The position numbers and the translations under genes are program-made. Source: Turnera subulata (Eukaryota > Streptophyta > Magnoliopsida > Malpighiales > Passifloraceae). From it: a DNA stretch of 64,000 bases. Shown here piece after piece: positions 39,201 to 50,966 of the stretch; within the stretch, counting starts at the first letter, position 1, and each line of letters begins with the position of its first letter. The notes beneath the pieces were generated by a model, which did not search any database, had not been told where the DNA came from, and worked only from the letters and a program-made list of their open reading frames with translations. The stretch covers positions 7,398 to 71,397 of the forward strand of contig JAKUCV010003198.1 of NCBI GenBank assembly GCA_028386065.3, given 5' to 3'.

Positions 39201-39909
39201 GTGTTCACAGTATCCCCTTGAATTCTAACGACTAGACTGTTGCCCAAGGGAGAGAAAAGATGCCATGTAGCCGTTGAATCTCTCTTCTAAGCCTCAATAA
39301 CGTCTAGTATTCCTCACAAGTCAAAAACGGAAAGGTTTCTGAATCAAAAGCTAAAAAGTGGGACATTTCCAAAATTGAAAGTAATACAAACAAGAGTTCT
39401 CGTTGGCTAAAAAATTAAGTCAACTTTGCCCCATTATAGCCATTGAAGAGTGTGTCCCCATCCTTAGAATCTATATAAAGAGGTCATAAACCTCTCTAAA
39501 GATCATCCCAATGATTAGAAAGATTCTTAGTTTGAAATTCAAGTTTGAAACAATGATTTTTACTTTTAAGCTTATACTGTATTGCTTTTTTAGTGATTAA
39601 CTCTTAAAGTCTTCGAAAGTGTAGTTTTTAGGTAAGACATCGAATATTATTGTCGGATACTCAAAGCTACGATTAATTTTGAGGATAGATTATAACTGAG
39701 CCTATAAAAAGCTTGTTGTAGGTTAGACTGAACCTATGAAAAGCTTGTTAGGTTGTAAAGTTAAGGTTGAACCGTGAAAAGTCTAACTGGTGGAGAGTTT
39801 GAAATCCTAAAGGTGTGACTATAAACACTCAAATTTGGACATAATTTATCTAGTTGATCTTGTTATTGATTAATTAGAATTAGTGGATTTTAATGCCCTA
39901 GGTGTGACA
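36256..39909 (+). mobile_element. 3' end of a SIRE-like Copia, LTR split by another LTR
   Basis: 36256-36947 matches the 3' non-pol region of the SIRE-like element at about 62785-63668, including a short ORF relic (KDVHYDDLSTRF, then LALPLAAVEDE-like) and the purine tract aaaaaagggagagat. The LTR starts tgttagcc at 36948, is interrupted at 37201, and resumes at 39210. It has a TATA box (tatataaag, 39473) and probably ends at tgaca 39909, followed by a degenerate primer-site-like tttgggatcgataagg. The 5' part of this element is gone. Confidence 0.7.
37202..39209 (-). mobile_element. Second full-length LTR of family A inside the SIRE-like LTR
   Basis: 2008 bp, from tgtgaggacccga to gtgttcaca, collinear with 32461-34504. 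The flanks (gcagc and gtatc) do not form a target duplication. It may be a solo LTR whose duplication has decayed, or a product of recombination with another copy. Confidence 0.8.
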
Positions 39910-39951
39910 TTTGGGATCGATAAGGCGGGAAGTGTACGTCGGTGCCAGGGT
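39910..39951 (+). other. Short leader remnant between two SIRE-like LTRs
   Basis: It starts with tttgggatcgataagg, which resembles a decayed primer-binding site, and ends at the next LTR. No other feature was seen. Confidence 0.35.
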
Positions 39952-41015
39952 TGTTGACAAAAAATTAGGGATAATCATCTCTTAATAATAAACTGTGATT
40001 AACCATGGTGATTTTCTGGTTTTGATGACTAACAAATTACATATGTGTTGTTAGCTTTGCTTGTGTTGATTTTTGCTTACAGGAAGAATTATGGTTTTTG
40101 CTGATACCATATCTCAGACACACGACATGTGGTTTTTATCGTTACCATATCTGCGAGCTGTCGCTATCAACCTTTTGTGCAAGTTGCGTGTGGTCCTTCA
40201 AGCATTTAAATCCCACTTCCAACCGTTTAAATTGATAAACAAGTAAAAGGGAAGACTTTATGGAAGAGCAGAAGATGTTCCCACCTAACTCCTACATAAC
40301 TCCAGAAGGTGGTCCAAACTTTCCAGATTTTTGTAATACTTTGCAACCAAGGAGTTGACATGCATAACGACACCAAACTGAAGCTTTTATGAACTGAAGT
40401 CAACTGGAGTACAAAGAGCCGTTGCAGAAGCTTATCCCCCATACTCAGATACTATAAAGAGGGACGTTTACACCTCTGGAAGATAATCCCAGTAATTGTG
40501 CAAAATCTGAGTGTATACTTGTGCTAGAATATTTGGTATTTGATCTAGTTTTTCTGCTTACTGTGCGAAATACATTCTAAGGGGTAATTTGTAAGCAAGA
40601 CTTGGTTTAGTTTTGCTGGGCACTCAAGTCTAGGATTAGATTTGAGGGTAGGTTAGAGCTTCGCTTGTGAAAAACTTGTGAAGGTTAGAGCTTAGCCTGT
40701 GAAAAGCTTGTAAAGGTTTGAGCTTAGCCTAGAAAAGCTTGTGTTTGTAAAGGTTAAGGTTGATCCCGCAAAAACCTAAGTATAGTGAGTGTTTCAAATC
40801 CTAAAGGAAGGAACCTTTAGGTAGTGGAGATACTTGGTGAGGCAGAACCACTCTAAATCACCTGTGTTAATTTCTCTCTACTCCCTTACTCGTTTCTTAC
40901 TCTAAGCACTAGCATTGCACTACAAAGATTTGGTATTGCAGAAACCAAATCTCATTGTCCGAAAAAGTTTAAAGCCTAATTCACCCCTCCCCTCTTAGGC
41001 ACTTTTGGGCCTACA
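39952..41015 (+). repeat. SIRE-like LTR 1
   Basis: 1064 bp, from tgttgacaaaaaatta to gggcctaca. It contains a TATA box (actataaagaggga, near 40449) and several TGGTT...AACCA hairpins. It is followed directly by the primer-binding site attggtagcggagc. Confidence 0.92.
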
Positions 41016-41029
41016 ATTGGTAGCGGAGC
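41016..41029 (+). other. Primer-binding site of E1
   Basis: attggtagcggagc directly follows the LTR. It is a two-mismatch variant of the initiator-Met primer site. Confidence 0.75.
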
Positions 41030-41083
41030 AAGGTCTCTTTGTGTTAAGGATTAATCTCCTAGAGCAAAGATCAACAAGGCACC

Positions 41084-42880
41084 ATACTTTGATGGGGCAA
41101 ACTTTGACTATTGAAAGTTTCGGATGAAGATCTTTCTTGAAGGGAAAGATATTGAGATGTGGCATAATGTTCAGAATCCTTACAACAGACCTACAAGAGA
41201 GATGCATCTCTGGTCTGAAGAAGATATGAGGAGAGCTAAGCTTGATGCTCAAGCCAAAAATGCTCTCTTGTGTGGTATCAATGAGAGTGAGTTTTAAAGG
41301 GTCAGATCTTGTGAAACTGCTCATGACATTTAGAGGTTGCTGTGCATCATTCATGAAGGCACAAATCAGGTTAAAGAGTCGAGGCTTAATCGCTTGACCA
41401 GAGAATATGAGCTATTCCAAATGATTCCTGGTGAAACCATCCATGCCATGGACACTCGGTTCACTATACATTGCAATAATCTTGCATCACTTGGAAAAGT
41501 GTTGACACATAGAGAAAAAGTTGCAAAAGTTCTAAGGTCACTTCCCAAAGAATGGGAACCTAAAGTGACTGCCATTGAGGAAACACAAAATCTAATTTTT
41601 TTTCTTATGATGAGCTGATTGGCAAACTAATTTTTCATGGTGACAAAATTGAACTAAAAAGGAAGGATGTCGCTTTGAAGGTCTAGGAACCAAACAATGA
41701 TGATGACAGCGACTCTAATGTAGCTCTCCTTACTAGGAGATTCGCTAGGTACCTTAAGATGAAGAAGCAACTCAAAGGGAAGAATCTTAAGGATACAAAA
41801 GGTGAGAAGCCCAAGAAAGATCCTTTGGTGTGCTTTGGATGTAATCGCCCTGGACATATCAAGTCTGAATGTCCTTATCAAAAGAAGGGCAAATCTGGTT
41901 TTTCAAAAACCAAAGGAAAGAAGGTTATGGTTGCGTGGGATGATTCCGACTCCTCAAACGATTCTGATGACGAGGAGGAAACTAATCTATGCTTCATGGC
42001 CAAGATGATACTGAGGTAACAGATTCCACTTACCTTAATCTTGATGATTTATTTGAAGCTTTTGATGAATTACATGCTAAATACAAGCAAGTTGTTAAGA
42101 AAAACAAAGAGTTTAAAAAGAAGCTTGACTTGCTTAAATTTGATGAAGAGGCTTATAAAAATGAAAATGAAAGAATTAGACTTGCTAATTCTGATGCTAA
42201 AAATAATCTGTGATGATCTAAAAACTAAAAAATTTGCTCTTAAGAATGCTTATGATGAACTCGAAAAGAGTTATACTAGTAAAAGTGATATGTGTAATAT
42301 GTTGTCAAAAGAAAAGGATGCTCTTGAGAAATATGTTACTGACCAAAAATTGTTTCTAGAGAAATTTACTGGTAGTACCAATAATCTGAATATGTTGTTA
42401 GGACAATAAAGAAATCCTATACAAAAAGAAGGATTAGGTGCTACTCATTTGGTTGCTGAAAAACCAAATATCATGCGTTTTGTAAGGGCAGAATCTAGTG
42501 TGCCATACAAACCTGGCACCTCACACCTAAGTAGTGATAGGACACATAAGTATGTGAACAACTATGCTTCAGGGTCAAGTATGTCAAATCTGGTCGCTAG
42601 AAAACCAAATAGGAAGAACATGTTATACAAGCCAAATATGGTTTTTAACAAACCAAATCATAGAGTCTAGTTGTACGGATTTAGAAGAAGCACTTATGCA
42701 TACTCTTCTAGGAAACATATGCATACACATTATCATGCACCACGTATTACTTGCTATTACTGTGGAAAGAATGGTCATGGTATCAAAGTCTGCAGGTTTA
42801 GAAAGAGAAATGAAAACGTTAGATATATGTGGGTTCCAAAATGAACCAGATCTAACCCCACAAGACCCAAATTAGTTTGG
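41084..42880 (+). pseudogene. E1 gag
   Basis: A UBN2-type Copia gag can be read from APYFDGANFDY through LTREYELFQMIPGE and MDTRFTIHCNNL to LPKEWEPKVTAI (41084-41600), with several stops. A CCHC knuckle, CFGCNRPGHIKSEC, is at about 41829-41870. Acidic (SDSSNDSDDEEE) and Lys/Glu-rich coiled-coil-like segments follow (42000-42400). A second, degenerate knuckle CYYCGKNGHGIKVC lies at about 42747-42790. Two knuckles and a long charged spacer are typical of SIRE-like gag. Frameshifts separate the pieces. Confidence 0.82.
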
Positions 42881-42899
42881 GTACCTAAAACCTAATCAT

Positions 42900-44966
42900 T
42901 TTCTGCAGGTGACAGGGGATGAATAGATCTTAGATAGTGGGTGCTCAAGGCATATGGCATGAGAAGTATCCAATTTTTCATCCCTAACCATGAAAGACCG
43001 AGGAAAAGTAACTTTTGGGGACACGTCCAAAAGACAAATTCTCGGGTTTGGTAACATTGACTCTACTCCATCCATTGAACATGTCTTACTTGTTTATAAT
43101 CTCAAATATAATTTTCTTAGTGTTAGCCAACTTTGTAATAAGGGATTTAAAGTTAGTTTCGAAGCCACTAAATGCTTAATTAGTTCAGTAAATGAAGATG
43201 TAGTTTTTACTAGTACCGGAAAAAGGAATATCTATTCTATATCCTTTGATAATACTACTAACCCTAAACTTAAGTGTTTAAGTGCAAGGACAAAAACACC
43301 AACCTTGTGGCATAGAAGGCTAGGACATGCCAACTTGGACCTTATCTCAAGATTATCAAACAAGATGTTGGTGAAAGGTTAACCCGCACTGAAATATGAA
43401 AAAGAAGCTACATGTCGTGCATGACAGCTTGGTAAACAGGTTAAAAGTTCCTTTAAACCTAAGCATGCTATCTCTACGTCTAGACCTCTTGAATTGTTGC
43501 ATATGGATTTGTTTGGACCTATGAGAACCATGAGTATTGGTGGTAAAAGATATGTTTTTGTCATTGTTGATGATTACTCAAGATATACATGGGTTATATT
43601 TCTTGCTCATAAGGATCGTGCATGTGATTTGTTCAGTACTCTTGTTAGACATTTACAAAATGAAAAAGGATATAAAATTTCAAAAATAAGAAGTGATCAT
43701 GGAGGAGAATTTGATAATCTTGCCTTCAAAATTTTCTATGAGCAAAGTGGCATTGTGCATAGTTTTTTGACTTCTAGAACACCTCAACAAAATGGAGTTG
43801 TTGAAAGGAAGAATCAAACATTCAACCAAATATTTTAAATAGAGTCTCTATGCGTCTTATAATTTAAAAGACACCCTATGAGATATGGTATGAGAAGAAA
43901 CCAAATATTTCTTACTTTAGGGTCTTTAGGTCTAAGTGCTATATTCTAAATACAAAGGATAACCTTGATAAGTTTGAAGCAAAATCTGTTGATGGTATTT
44001 TCCTTGGCTATTCTACAACTAGTAAAGCTTACCGTGTCTATAATAAGACAAATATGGTTGTTGAAGAAACGATACATGTTGTTTTTTATGAGACTGACCC
44101 ATGTGATCTAAGTATTGATGAGGATCCAGATGTCATTCCTGAAGCTCAACCACAGGTTATAAACATTGATATCTCATCATATAAAAGGATGTAGAACTAC
44201 CTGTATTGATTCCACATGGTACATCACAACCACAACATGACAATCTGCCAGTTCTGGTTGGAGAAAAACCAGATGTCACTACACATGCTTCAACTTCACA
44301 ACGCACTCCTCAAAATATCAGAGCACCTAGAGGACTTTCAACTGATGCTATTCTTGGTGATATCACCAAAAGAGTAACCACAAGGTCATCCATGCAGAAT
44401 GCGAACACACACCTCGCATTTTTATCACAAATTGAACCGAAGAACGCACATGATGCAATCCAAGATGAAAGCTGGGTTAACGCAATGCAAGAGAAACTGA
44501 ATCAGTTCAAAATGAGTGATGTGTGGGAGCTGGTACCCAGAACATCTGAATACCCTGTCATTTGGACAAAATGGATTTTCAAAAATAAACTTGATGAATC
44601 TGGTATTGTAGTAAGAAAAAAAGCGAGGTTAGTTGCTCAAGGCTATAATCAAGAAGAAGGTATTGATTACGATGAGATTTTTGCACCTGTTGCTAGGTTA
44701 GAATCCATTCGCATGCTACTTGCCTTCGCATCATTTAGATCGTTTAAATTATATCAAATGGATGTTAAGAGTGCATTTTTAAATGGCTTTATTATGGAAG
44801 AAGTCTATGTTGAACAATCACCGGGGTTTGAATGTCATGAACATCCAGATTATGTATACAAACTTAAAAAGGCATTATATGGACTAAAACAAGCTCCTAG
44901 AGCATGGTATGATAGACTAAGTTCTTATCTTGTGTCTAAGGGTTTTAGGAGAGGCAAAGTTGATTC
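42900..44966 (+). pseudogene. E1 protease-integrase-partial RT
   Basis: The protease region reads ILDSGCSRHM, with the preceding Trp codon now TAG (about 42926). The integrase zinc region (LWHRRLGHANLD) is followed by stops near 43381. The integrase core 43494-43838 has HMDLFG, VDDYSRYTW, RSDHGGEFDN and QNGVVERKN, so the DDE residues are present in this piece. 44206-44966 contains the linker (QAPxxW-type, here [11 protein letters not shown]) and the RT N-terminal half, from [12 protein letters not shown] through [10 protein letters not shown] and [13 protein letters not shown] to [11 protein letters not shown]. The YVDD catalytic loop is absent because the frame runs into LTR 2. Confidence 0.88.
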
Positions 44967-46025
44967 TGTTGACAAAAAATTAGGTCAATCACCTCTTAAT
45001 GCTAAAGTGTGATTAACCATGACGAATATTTAGTTTTGATGGCTAACAAATTACAAATGTACTTTTAGCCTTCCTTGTGTTGATTTTTGCTTACAGGAGG
45101 GATTATGGTTTCTGCTAAAACCATATCTCTGAAACACCCCATATGGTTTTTGTTGCAACCATATCTATGAGCTGTCACTTTCAACCTTTTGGGCAAGTTG
45201 CGTGTGGTCCTTCAAGCAATTAAAACCCACTTCCAACGGTTTGAATTGGTGAACAAGTAAGAGGGATGACTTTATGAAAGTACAAAAGATGTTTCCACCT
45301 AACTCCTACCCAACTCCAGAAGGTTGTCCAAACTTTCCAAATTTAGTAATTCTTTGCAACCAAGGAGTTGACATGTATAATGGCACCAAATTGAAGCTTT
45401 AATGAACTGAAGTCAACTGGAGTACAAGGAGCCGTTGCAGGAGCATATCCCGCACACTCAGATCCTATAAAGAGGGACATTTACACCTCTAGAAGATTAC
45501 CCCAGCCATTGAGCAAAAAATCTGAGTTTATACTAGTGCTTATAATTGTTCAGAATCTGGTTTCTCTAAGAACCAAACAACAGGGTTGTGTGTAAGCAAG
45601 TATTGGTTTAGATTTGCTGGGTACTCAAGTCTAGGATTAGATTTGAGGGTAGGTTAAAGCTTAGCCCGTGAAAAGCTTGTAAAGGTTTGAGCTTAGCCTA
45701 GAAAAGCTTGTGATTGTAAAGGTTAAGATTGAACCCGCAAAAACCTAAGGATAGTGAGAGTTTGAAATCCTAAAGGAGGGTCCTTTAGGTAGTGGAGGTA
45801 CCTGGTGAGGGAGAACCACTCTAAAATCACTTGTGTCCATTCTCTCTTACTCTCCTCACTCGCTTTCTTGCTCTATATACTCGCTAAGTGCTTAAAAGAT
45901 TTGGTATCACGGAAACCAAATCTTTCCGCAAGATTTGGTATCGCAAAAACCAAATCTCTCTGTTCGAAAAAGTTTAAAGCCTAATTCATCACCCTCCCTC
46001 CCTTTTAGGCACTTTTGGGCCTACA
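44967..46025 (+). repeat. SIRE-like LTR 2, shared by E1 and E2
   Basis: 1059 bp, tgttgacaaaaaatta to gggcctaca, with a TATA box (cctataaagaggga, near 45465). It is followed by attggtagcggagcc. Near its 3' end a direct repeat of the atttggtatc...aaccaaatc unit (45899-45955) replaces the single unit of LTR 1 (40928-40951). Confidence 0.92.
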
Positions 46026-46650
46026 ATTGGTAGCGGAGCCACGTCCTTAGTGCAAAGGAGTAACATCTAGAGGCAAAGATCATGACTTATGAGGGAACAT
46101 GCATCAACATGGCATCATACTTTGATTGTGCTAATTTCAACTATTCAAAAACCAAGAGATGGAAGGATGTGGCTGCTTGGGATGACTCGGATTCTTCATG
46201 CGATTTAGACACGGATGAAGCTGTGAATTTGTGTCTCATGGCTTGAGAAGAATCTGAGGTAAATGATTCACCTGACTTTACTTTTGATGAGTTACAAGAT
46301 GCTTTTGGTGAATTGCATGATAATTATATACAAGCACTTAAAAAGAACATTGCATATAAGAAAAGAATTGAGATTCTTGAAGATGATGTTAAAACAAATA
46401 AAAATGCATATGAAAAATTTGATCTTGCTCATAGTGAAGTGCTGAAATCTTGTGAAACTCTGAAAGTTGATAAGGCTGCGATTCAAAATGCTCATGATGA
46501 GCTTGAAAGGAAGATTGCATGCAATATTGCTACATGTGATAAGTTGCTTAAAGAGAATGACATGTTAAAGAGAAGTGTTGATGATCTAAAACATTCTCTT
46601 GAGAAATTTACTAGAGGCGCAAATAGTCTAAATCTTTGGTTAAAAGACGC
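46026..46650 (+). pseudogene. E2 gag, partial
   Basis: After the primer site (46021-46035) the leader reads ASYFDCANFNYSK and jumps to the later gag segment KRWKDVAAWDDSDSS, so the UBN2 part and first zinc knuckle are deleted. An open coiled-coil-like stretch follows (46313-46650), rich in Lys, Glu and Asn, with DELERKIACNIATCDKLLKE. The frame then enters foreign sequence. Confidence 0.75.
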
Positions 46651-48031
46651 AGTGTGTCCTTTCACTTTTTCGATTTCAATGTTATGTCCTTTTTTTTTTT
46701 TTATTTCAAACATTATGTCCCCAAACCTCTTTCAAATGAAACAATGTTGTCCAAATTACCTCCAATACTAGGTCATCCAATCACTGTCTGCCACGTGTCT
46801 TGAGGGGGTTCGGGCCCGGCTGCCAGGTGGAATTTCTTTTTTCCCCTCCCTCTATTTTTTGGATTTTTATATTTTGGAAGAAAAAAATTAAAATATTTTT
46901 TTAATTTTTTATTCCCCTATTTTCTCATTAATTTTTTTAATTCCCCAACCACACCTCGACCAAACCTAGCTCATCCTCCACAACCGAGGCTCTAACACCA
47001 CCATCACTTGCCACTTCATCTCCGCCGTCGCATCCCAATCCCGACCGGGAGGTGGCCTCGTGCGAGTAGAGTGCCAGCAGCACCGCCTCGAACCCCGCCA
47101 GCGGCTTCCAGAGAGCCACGAGCGAGAGGTATAGCCCCGCTATCGTCGGTAGGAACCAGAGCACCACCAGCTGCTGCGACGACTGGAAGGTGTCGTACAA
47201 CCACCAGCAGAGGTTGTTGTCGCCGGCCTCAGACTCCGACTGGTGCAGGAGGGCAGAGATCTGACAGGAGATGTCCCGGTGGTGGAGGAGGAGGGAGGCC
47301 GCCGGGTTCGGGGAGGAGAGGAGGAAGGAAGGGAGGGTCGGCGGGGTGAGGATGGAGGAGAGGGATTCCATGGCTGTCTGTATCTTGGCGATTGGGCAGA
47401 CGGGGTAGGGGGCTTTGCAGGCCTGGTGGACAGTGGCGTAGCAGCGCGTCGAGCCCATAGAGGCGAGCGAGACCACCGGATAGGTGAAGGACGACGGCGG
47501 CTGGAGACTGGTGTTGGTGGATCTGTCGGTGGGTGCTGTGTGGCTGGGGCAGCAGGAGAAGGCGAGGCGGCACTGTGGCGGGTCTGCGGCGATTTGTATA
47601 TAGGGCTAGATTGGTGGTGATCTTTGATTTGTAGAAAAAATACAGAAAGGGCTAGAATGTTTTTGTTTTTGTTTTAATTTTTTCATTCTATAGTTTCTTT
47701 TCTTGAGCTCACTATAATTTATTTCCCTGAAAAACCAATATATCATCTTTACTAATAAAATTTGGGAAAAAAATAATCTCCTAAAGATTCATTTAAAATA
47801 CAGTACATCATAGTGAGGATTTTTCAAGATTTTCCAAATTTAGAGCAATTTATGGAGAGTTTATGCTTCAAACTTTTCAATAACCCAAAAAATTCTTCTT
47901 ATTGTTTTTAATCTTTCCAGATTTTGGAATACTATAAATCAAAGCATAAAAATTAATTTATAAATTTGCAGATGATTGATTCTGGAATAAATTAATTTTT
48001 TTTCCTCCAAAACAAAAAAATCCTAAAAATA
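46651..48031. mobile_element. Insertion carrying a captured hyccin-like exon
   Basis: The Copia gag breaks at about 46650 and resumes at 48032 (gttagagctgaatctag). The left edge (gtgtcctttcactttttcg, later atgttatgtcc) resembles Mutator-like terminal sequence, but no matching inverted end was found at the right. The GC-rich core 46960-47600 contrasts with the AT-rich flanks. Mechanism (Pack-MULE, Helitron or filler DNA) is unresolved. Confidence 0.55.
46937..47476 (-). pseudogene. Hyccin (FAM126-like) gene fragment
   Basis: A 179-codon frame contains SEAGDNNLCWWLYDTFQSS, then QQLVVLWFLPTIAGLYLSL and KPLAGFEAVLLALYSHEATS. These motifs resemble the N-terminal exon of plant hyccin, a subunit linked to the PI4-kinase complex at the plasma membrane in eukaryotes. 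Changes such as CWW where CRW is expected, and a C-terminal tail that departs from the family after EATSR and runs into the insert, suggest a non-functional captured exon. Recognition is from memory; a protein search would settle it. Confidence 0.65.
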
Positions 48032-49569
48032 GTTAGAGCTGAATCTAGTGTGCCATATAAACCAGACAATTCACATAGGGTTTATAACAAATCATACAAG
48101 TTTGTGAAGAATGCAACACCTAGCTCAAGCAAGTCACAGAAACCAAATTTGGTTGTTAACAAACCAAATAGGATAAGGAACTTCTTTAGACAGGATCTGG
48201 TTGTTGACAAACCAGATTATAGAAAGCAACCATATCAATACCGAAGTAACACATATGGTTACACCCCTAGGAAGAATATGCATACACATTATCATGCACC
48301 TAACATTACATATCATTACTATGGTAAGATTGGTCATGGCATTAGAACATCCATGTTTAGAAAAAGAAATTGCCATGTGAAATATATGTGGGTTCCGAAA
48401 GGAATCAGATCCAACCCTAAATGACCCAAAGCTGTTTGGGTACTTAAAACTTAATTGTTTTGGCAGGTTGCTGGGGATGAATGGATACTAGACAGTGGGT
48501 GTTCAAGGCATATGACTGGTAAATCATCCATGTTCTCATCCCTAACTAAGAAGGGCCGAGGAAAGGTGACTTTTGGTGATAAATCTAAAAGGCAAATCCT
48601 TGGTTTTGGTAATATTGATTGTAAACCTTCTATTGAAAATGTCCTACTTATTGACAATCTTAAGTATAATCTGTTAAGTGTTAGCCAACTATGTGATAGG
48701 GGTTATAAGGTAACATTTGAAGCATCTAAGTGTTCAGTTAGCACGGGTGATGCAAAAGATATAGTTTTTACAAGAATCAGAAAAGGGAATATCTACTCTA
48801 TATCTTTGAATGATGTTTCTAACCATGGGCTTAAGTGTTTAAATGCAAGAACAGAGACTCCTACACTATGGCATCAAAGGCTAGGACATGTTAACCTTGA
48901 TCTCATCTCAAGGCTGTCCACAAAGGAGTTGGTAAAAGGACTATCCAAGCGGAAATATGAGAAAGAAATCACTTGTCGAGCATGTCAACTTGGGAAATAG
49001 GTTAAAGTTCCTTTAAACCTAAGCACATTATCACTACATCTAGACCACTTCAATTGTTGCATATTGACTTGTTTGGTCTCATAAGAACCGTGAGTCTCGG
49101 TGGTTAGAGTTATGTTTTTGTGATTGTAGATGATTATTCAAGGTATACTTGGGTATTGTTTCTTGCTCAAAAAGATCATCCATGCTATGAGTTTAGTACT
49201 CTTATTAGGCGATTACAAAATGAAAAAGGTTATAAGATTTCAAGAATAAGAAGTGATCATGGAGGAGAATTTGATAATCTTGTCTTCAAACACTTTTGTG
49301 AGCGAAGGGGCACAGAACACATCTTTTAGACTCCTAGAACACCTCAACAAAATGGAGTTGTTAAAAGGAAGAATCGAACTGCAAGAAATGGCTAGAACTA
49401 TGCTTGAAGAGCATAAGCTACCTGCACATTTCTGGGCAGAGGGTGTGAACACTGCGTGCTATATTTTAAATAGAGTATCCTTATATCCATTGATTGAAAA
49501 GACCTCTTATGAGATATGGTTTGATAAGAAACAAAGAAATGATTACTTTCGTGTTTTTGGGTCTAAGTG
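48032..49569 (+). pseudogene. E2 gag 3' end, protease and integrase, duplicate 1
   Basis: The gag tail with a degenerate zinc knuckle (YHYYGKIGHGIRTS, lacking Cys) runs to about 48420. A protease-integrase frame at 48455-49000 contains WILDSGCSRHMTG, LWHQRLGHVNLDL and CRACQLGK, ending in TAG. After a frameshift the core (49120-49329) has VDDYSRYTW and RSDHGGEFDN, stops at TAG 49327-49329, and continues with ARTMLEEHKLPAHFWAEGVN. It is interrupted at 49570 by the minus-strand LTR element within FGSKC. Confidence 0.88.
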
Positions 49570-50031
49570 TGATATGGAAAAATATAGAGAGAAAATGGAA
49601 ATTGTATTAATCTCTCCAATTTTCCATTGGTTTGTACATAAGCAAGGATTTTATTTTTATCGAGCTAAAAACACTGTAGCGTCATTCTAAAGCTATCTTT
49701 GAGTTGGAAACACTTGGCCTCCAAGTTTTTTGATTTATGCCATATTTAAGGAGCTGTCATGGCTTCTTGAGCAAGTCGTGCTTGGGAAGCTGGATGCCAC
49801 GAGGTTCCCGCCTTGAGCTGCCGTGGTGCTTCCTCAGGGAAGCCATAGGGAGGGTCTCTCCGAGGTAGTTTGGGATGGCGCTATATTGGGCTTCCGGTTT
49901 GGGTTTATGCGGGTGTAAGTAATGAACGATGTGGGCTAGTAACTGTTCGGCCTCCTTTCATTGGGCCATCAATCTTTGCGGATCATGGACTCAAGGGTTT
50001 ATCGGGTCTACTAATATTTTGTGTCAAATCA
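49570..50031 (-). repeat. F LTR, left copy in duplicate 1
   Basis: 462 bp, from tgatatggaaaaatata to gtgtcaaatca. It matches 52559-53021 and, apart from the MITE, 60675-61403. Confidence 0.88.
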
Positions 50032-50966
50032 CTAGCCCCCTAAATGGTTGAATCTTGGTACAAGTTCAGGCATTTAAGTATTTATGGCCCTTTTGATTTT
50101 ATCATATTTAGGGAATACGCTTTGAAGAATACTGCCTCGTTAAAACCTTAACTGGAAAACCCAATGGGATAAAACCTAATGAGAAAAAAAAAATGCAGTG
50201 TTAGGAAGGTTTTGAGGGTGCAATGGCCTATTCCTTCTTGTAAAATTTTCAGATGTTGGTGTGGGAAGAATCTTGATAAGCTTCGAACTGTCATGCTGAA
50301 CAATGGGTCTTAACTCGGTATACGGCTCTTCGAACTGAAGTATATATACTCTTTAAGTTGTAGTTTGGTTTCAGGTTCCTCTTTGGGAAGAGAGGAAGCC
50401 CTGGAGATTACTCTGATTATTTTCTTCAATGCACATGGTATTGTGAGATACTACTAGAAGAGTAGCCTCTAGCAAGACTATGGATATCTTTGTGAGCGGC
50501 AGATGGGCCTCAGGTGCCCTCGACGTTGCTCCAACATTAGAGTGGATGAGCATCTTTATGACCTTTCTTTGGTACCCCAATAGGAGATGGGCATCATTGT
50601 GTCAACGTGTTGTCTCCTTACATCCGATAGAAGCCTTATCAAGAGATGGGTATTTGTTTGTGAAGGGCCCATTTAAGAGAGGGGCGGCCTTTTGGGTACC
50701 AGGTGGCTATCTGGCCTCCCTGATGAGGTGATCCTAAGATGGACATCTGTAAAAATATTGGTTCCCCTGAATGGTATTTGGGAAGACACTTCGTCATCTT
50801 TTGTGGGATTCGAACTTTCTGGTTGAAACCTTTGGGAAGCTTTCTCATCACAAGCCCCCGGTACTTAGGATGGCCGTTTGGGGTGTCCGAGCTTCCTGAC
50901 ATTAGATATGGCCATGGGTTTCAAGTGAAAATATGACAGAGATCATTCTTCATGATCTTCTGGGAA
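50032..50966 (-). other. F internal segment, duplicate 1
   Basis: Starts with ctagccccctaaatgg, the polypurine tract on the opposite strand, and is collinear with 53022-53957. At 50966 it switches abruptly to Copia gag. No convincing protein was seen. Confidence 0.8.

Larger units (their letters stand above)
39952..46025 (+). mobile_element. SIRE-like Copia element E1, truncated in RT
   Basis: LTR 1, primer site, gag, protease, integrase and the first half of RT are followed directly by LTR 2 at 44967. The second half of RT, RNase H and the 3' region are missing. The middle LTR is also followed by a primer site and a second internal region, so E1 and E2 share it. Confidence 0.88.

Noticed and set aside
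47008..47620. Plus-strand ORFs of 113 and 125 codons
   Set aside because: Shadows of the minus-strand hyccin-like frame in GC-rich sequence.
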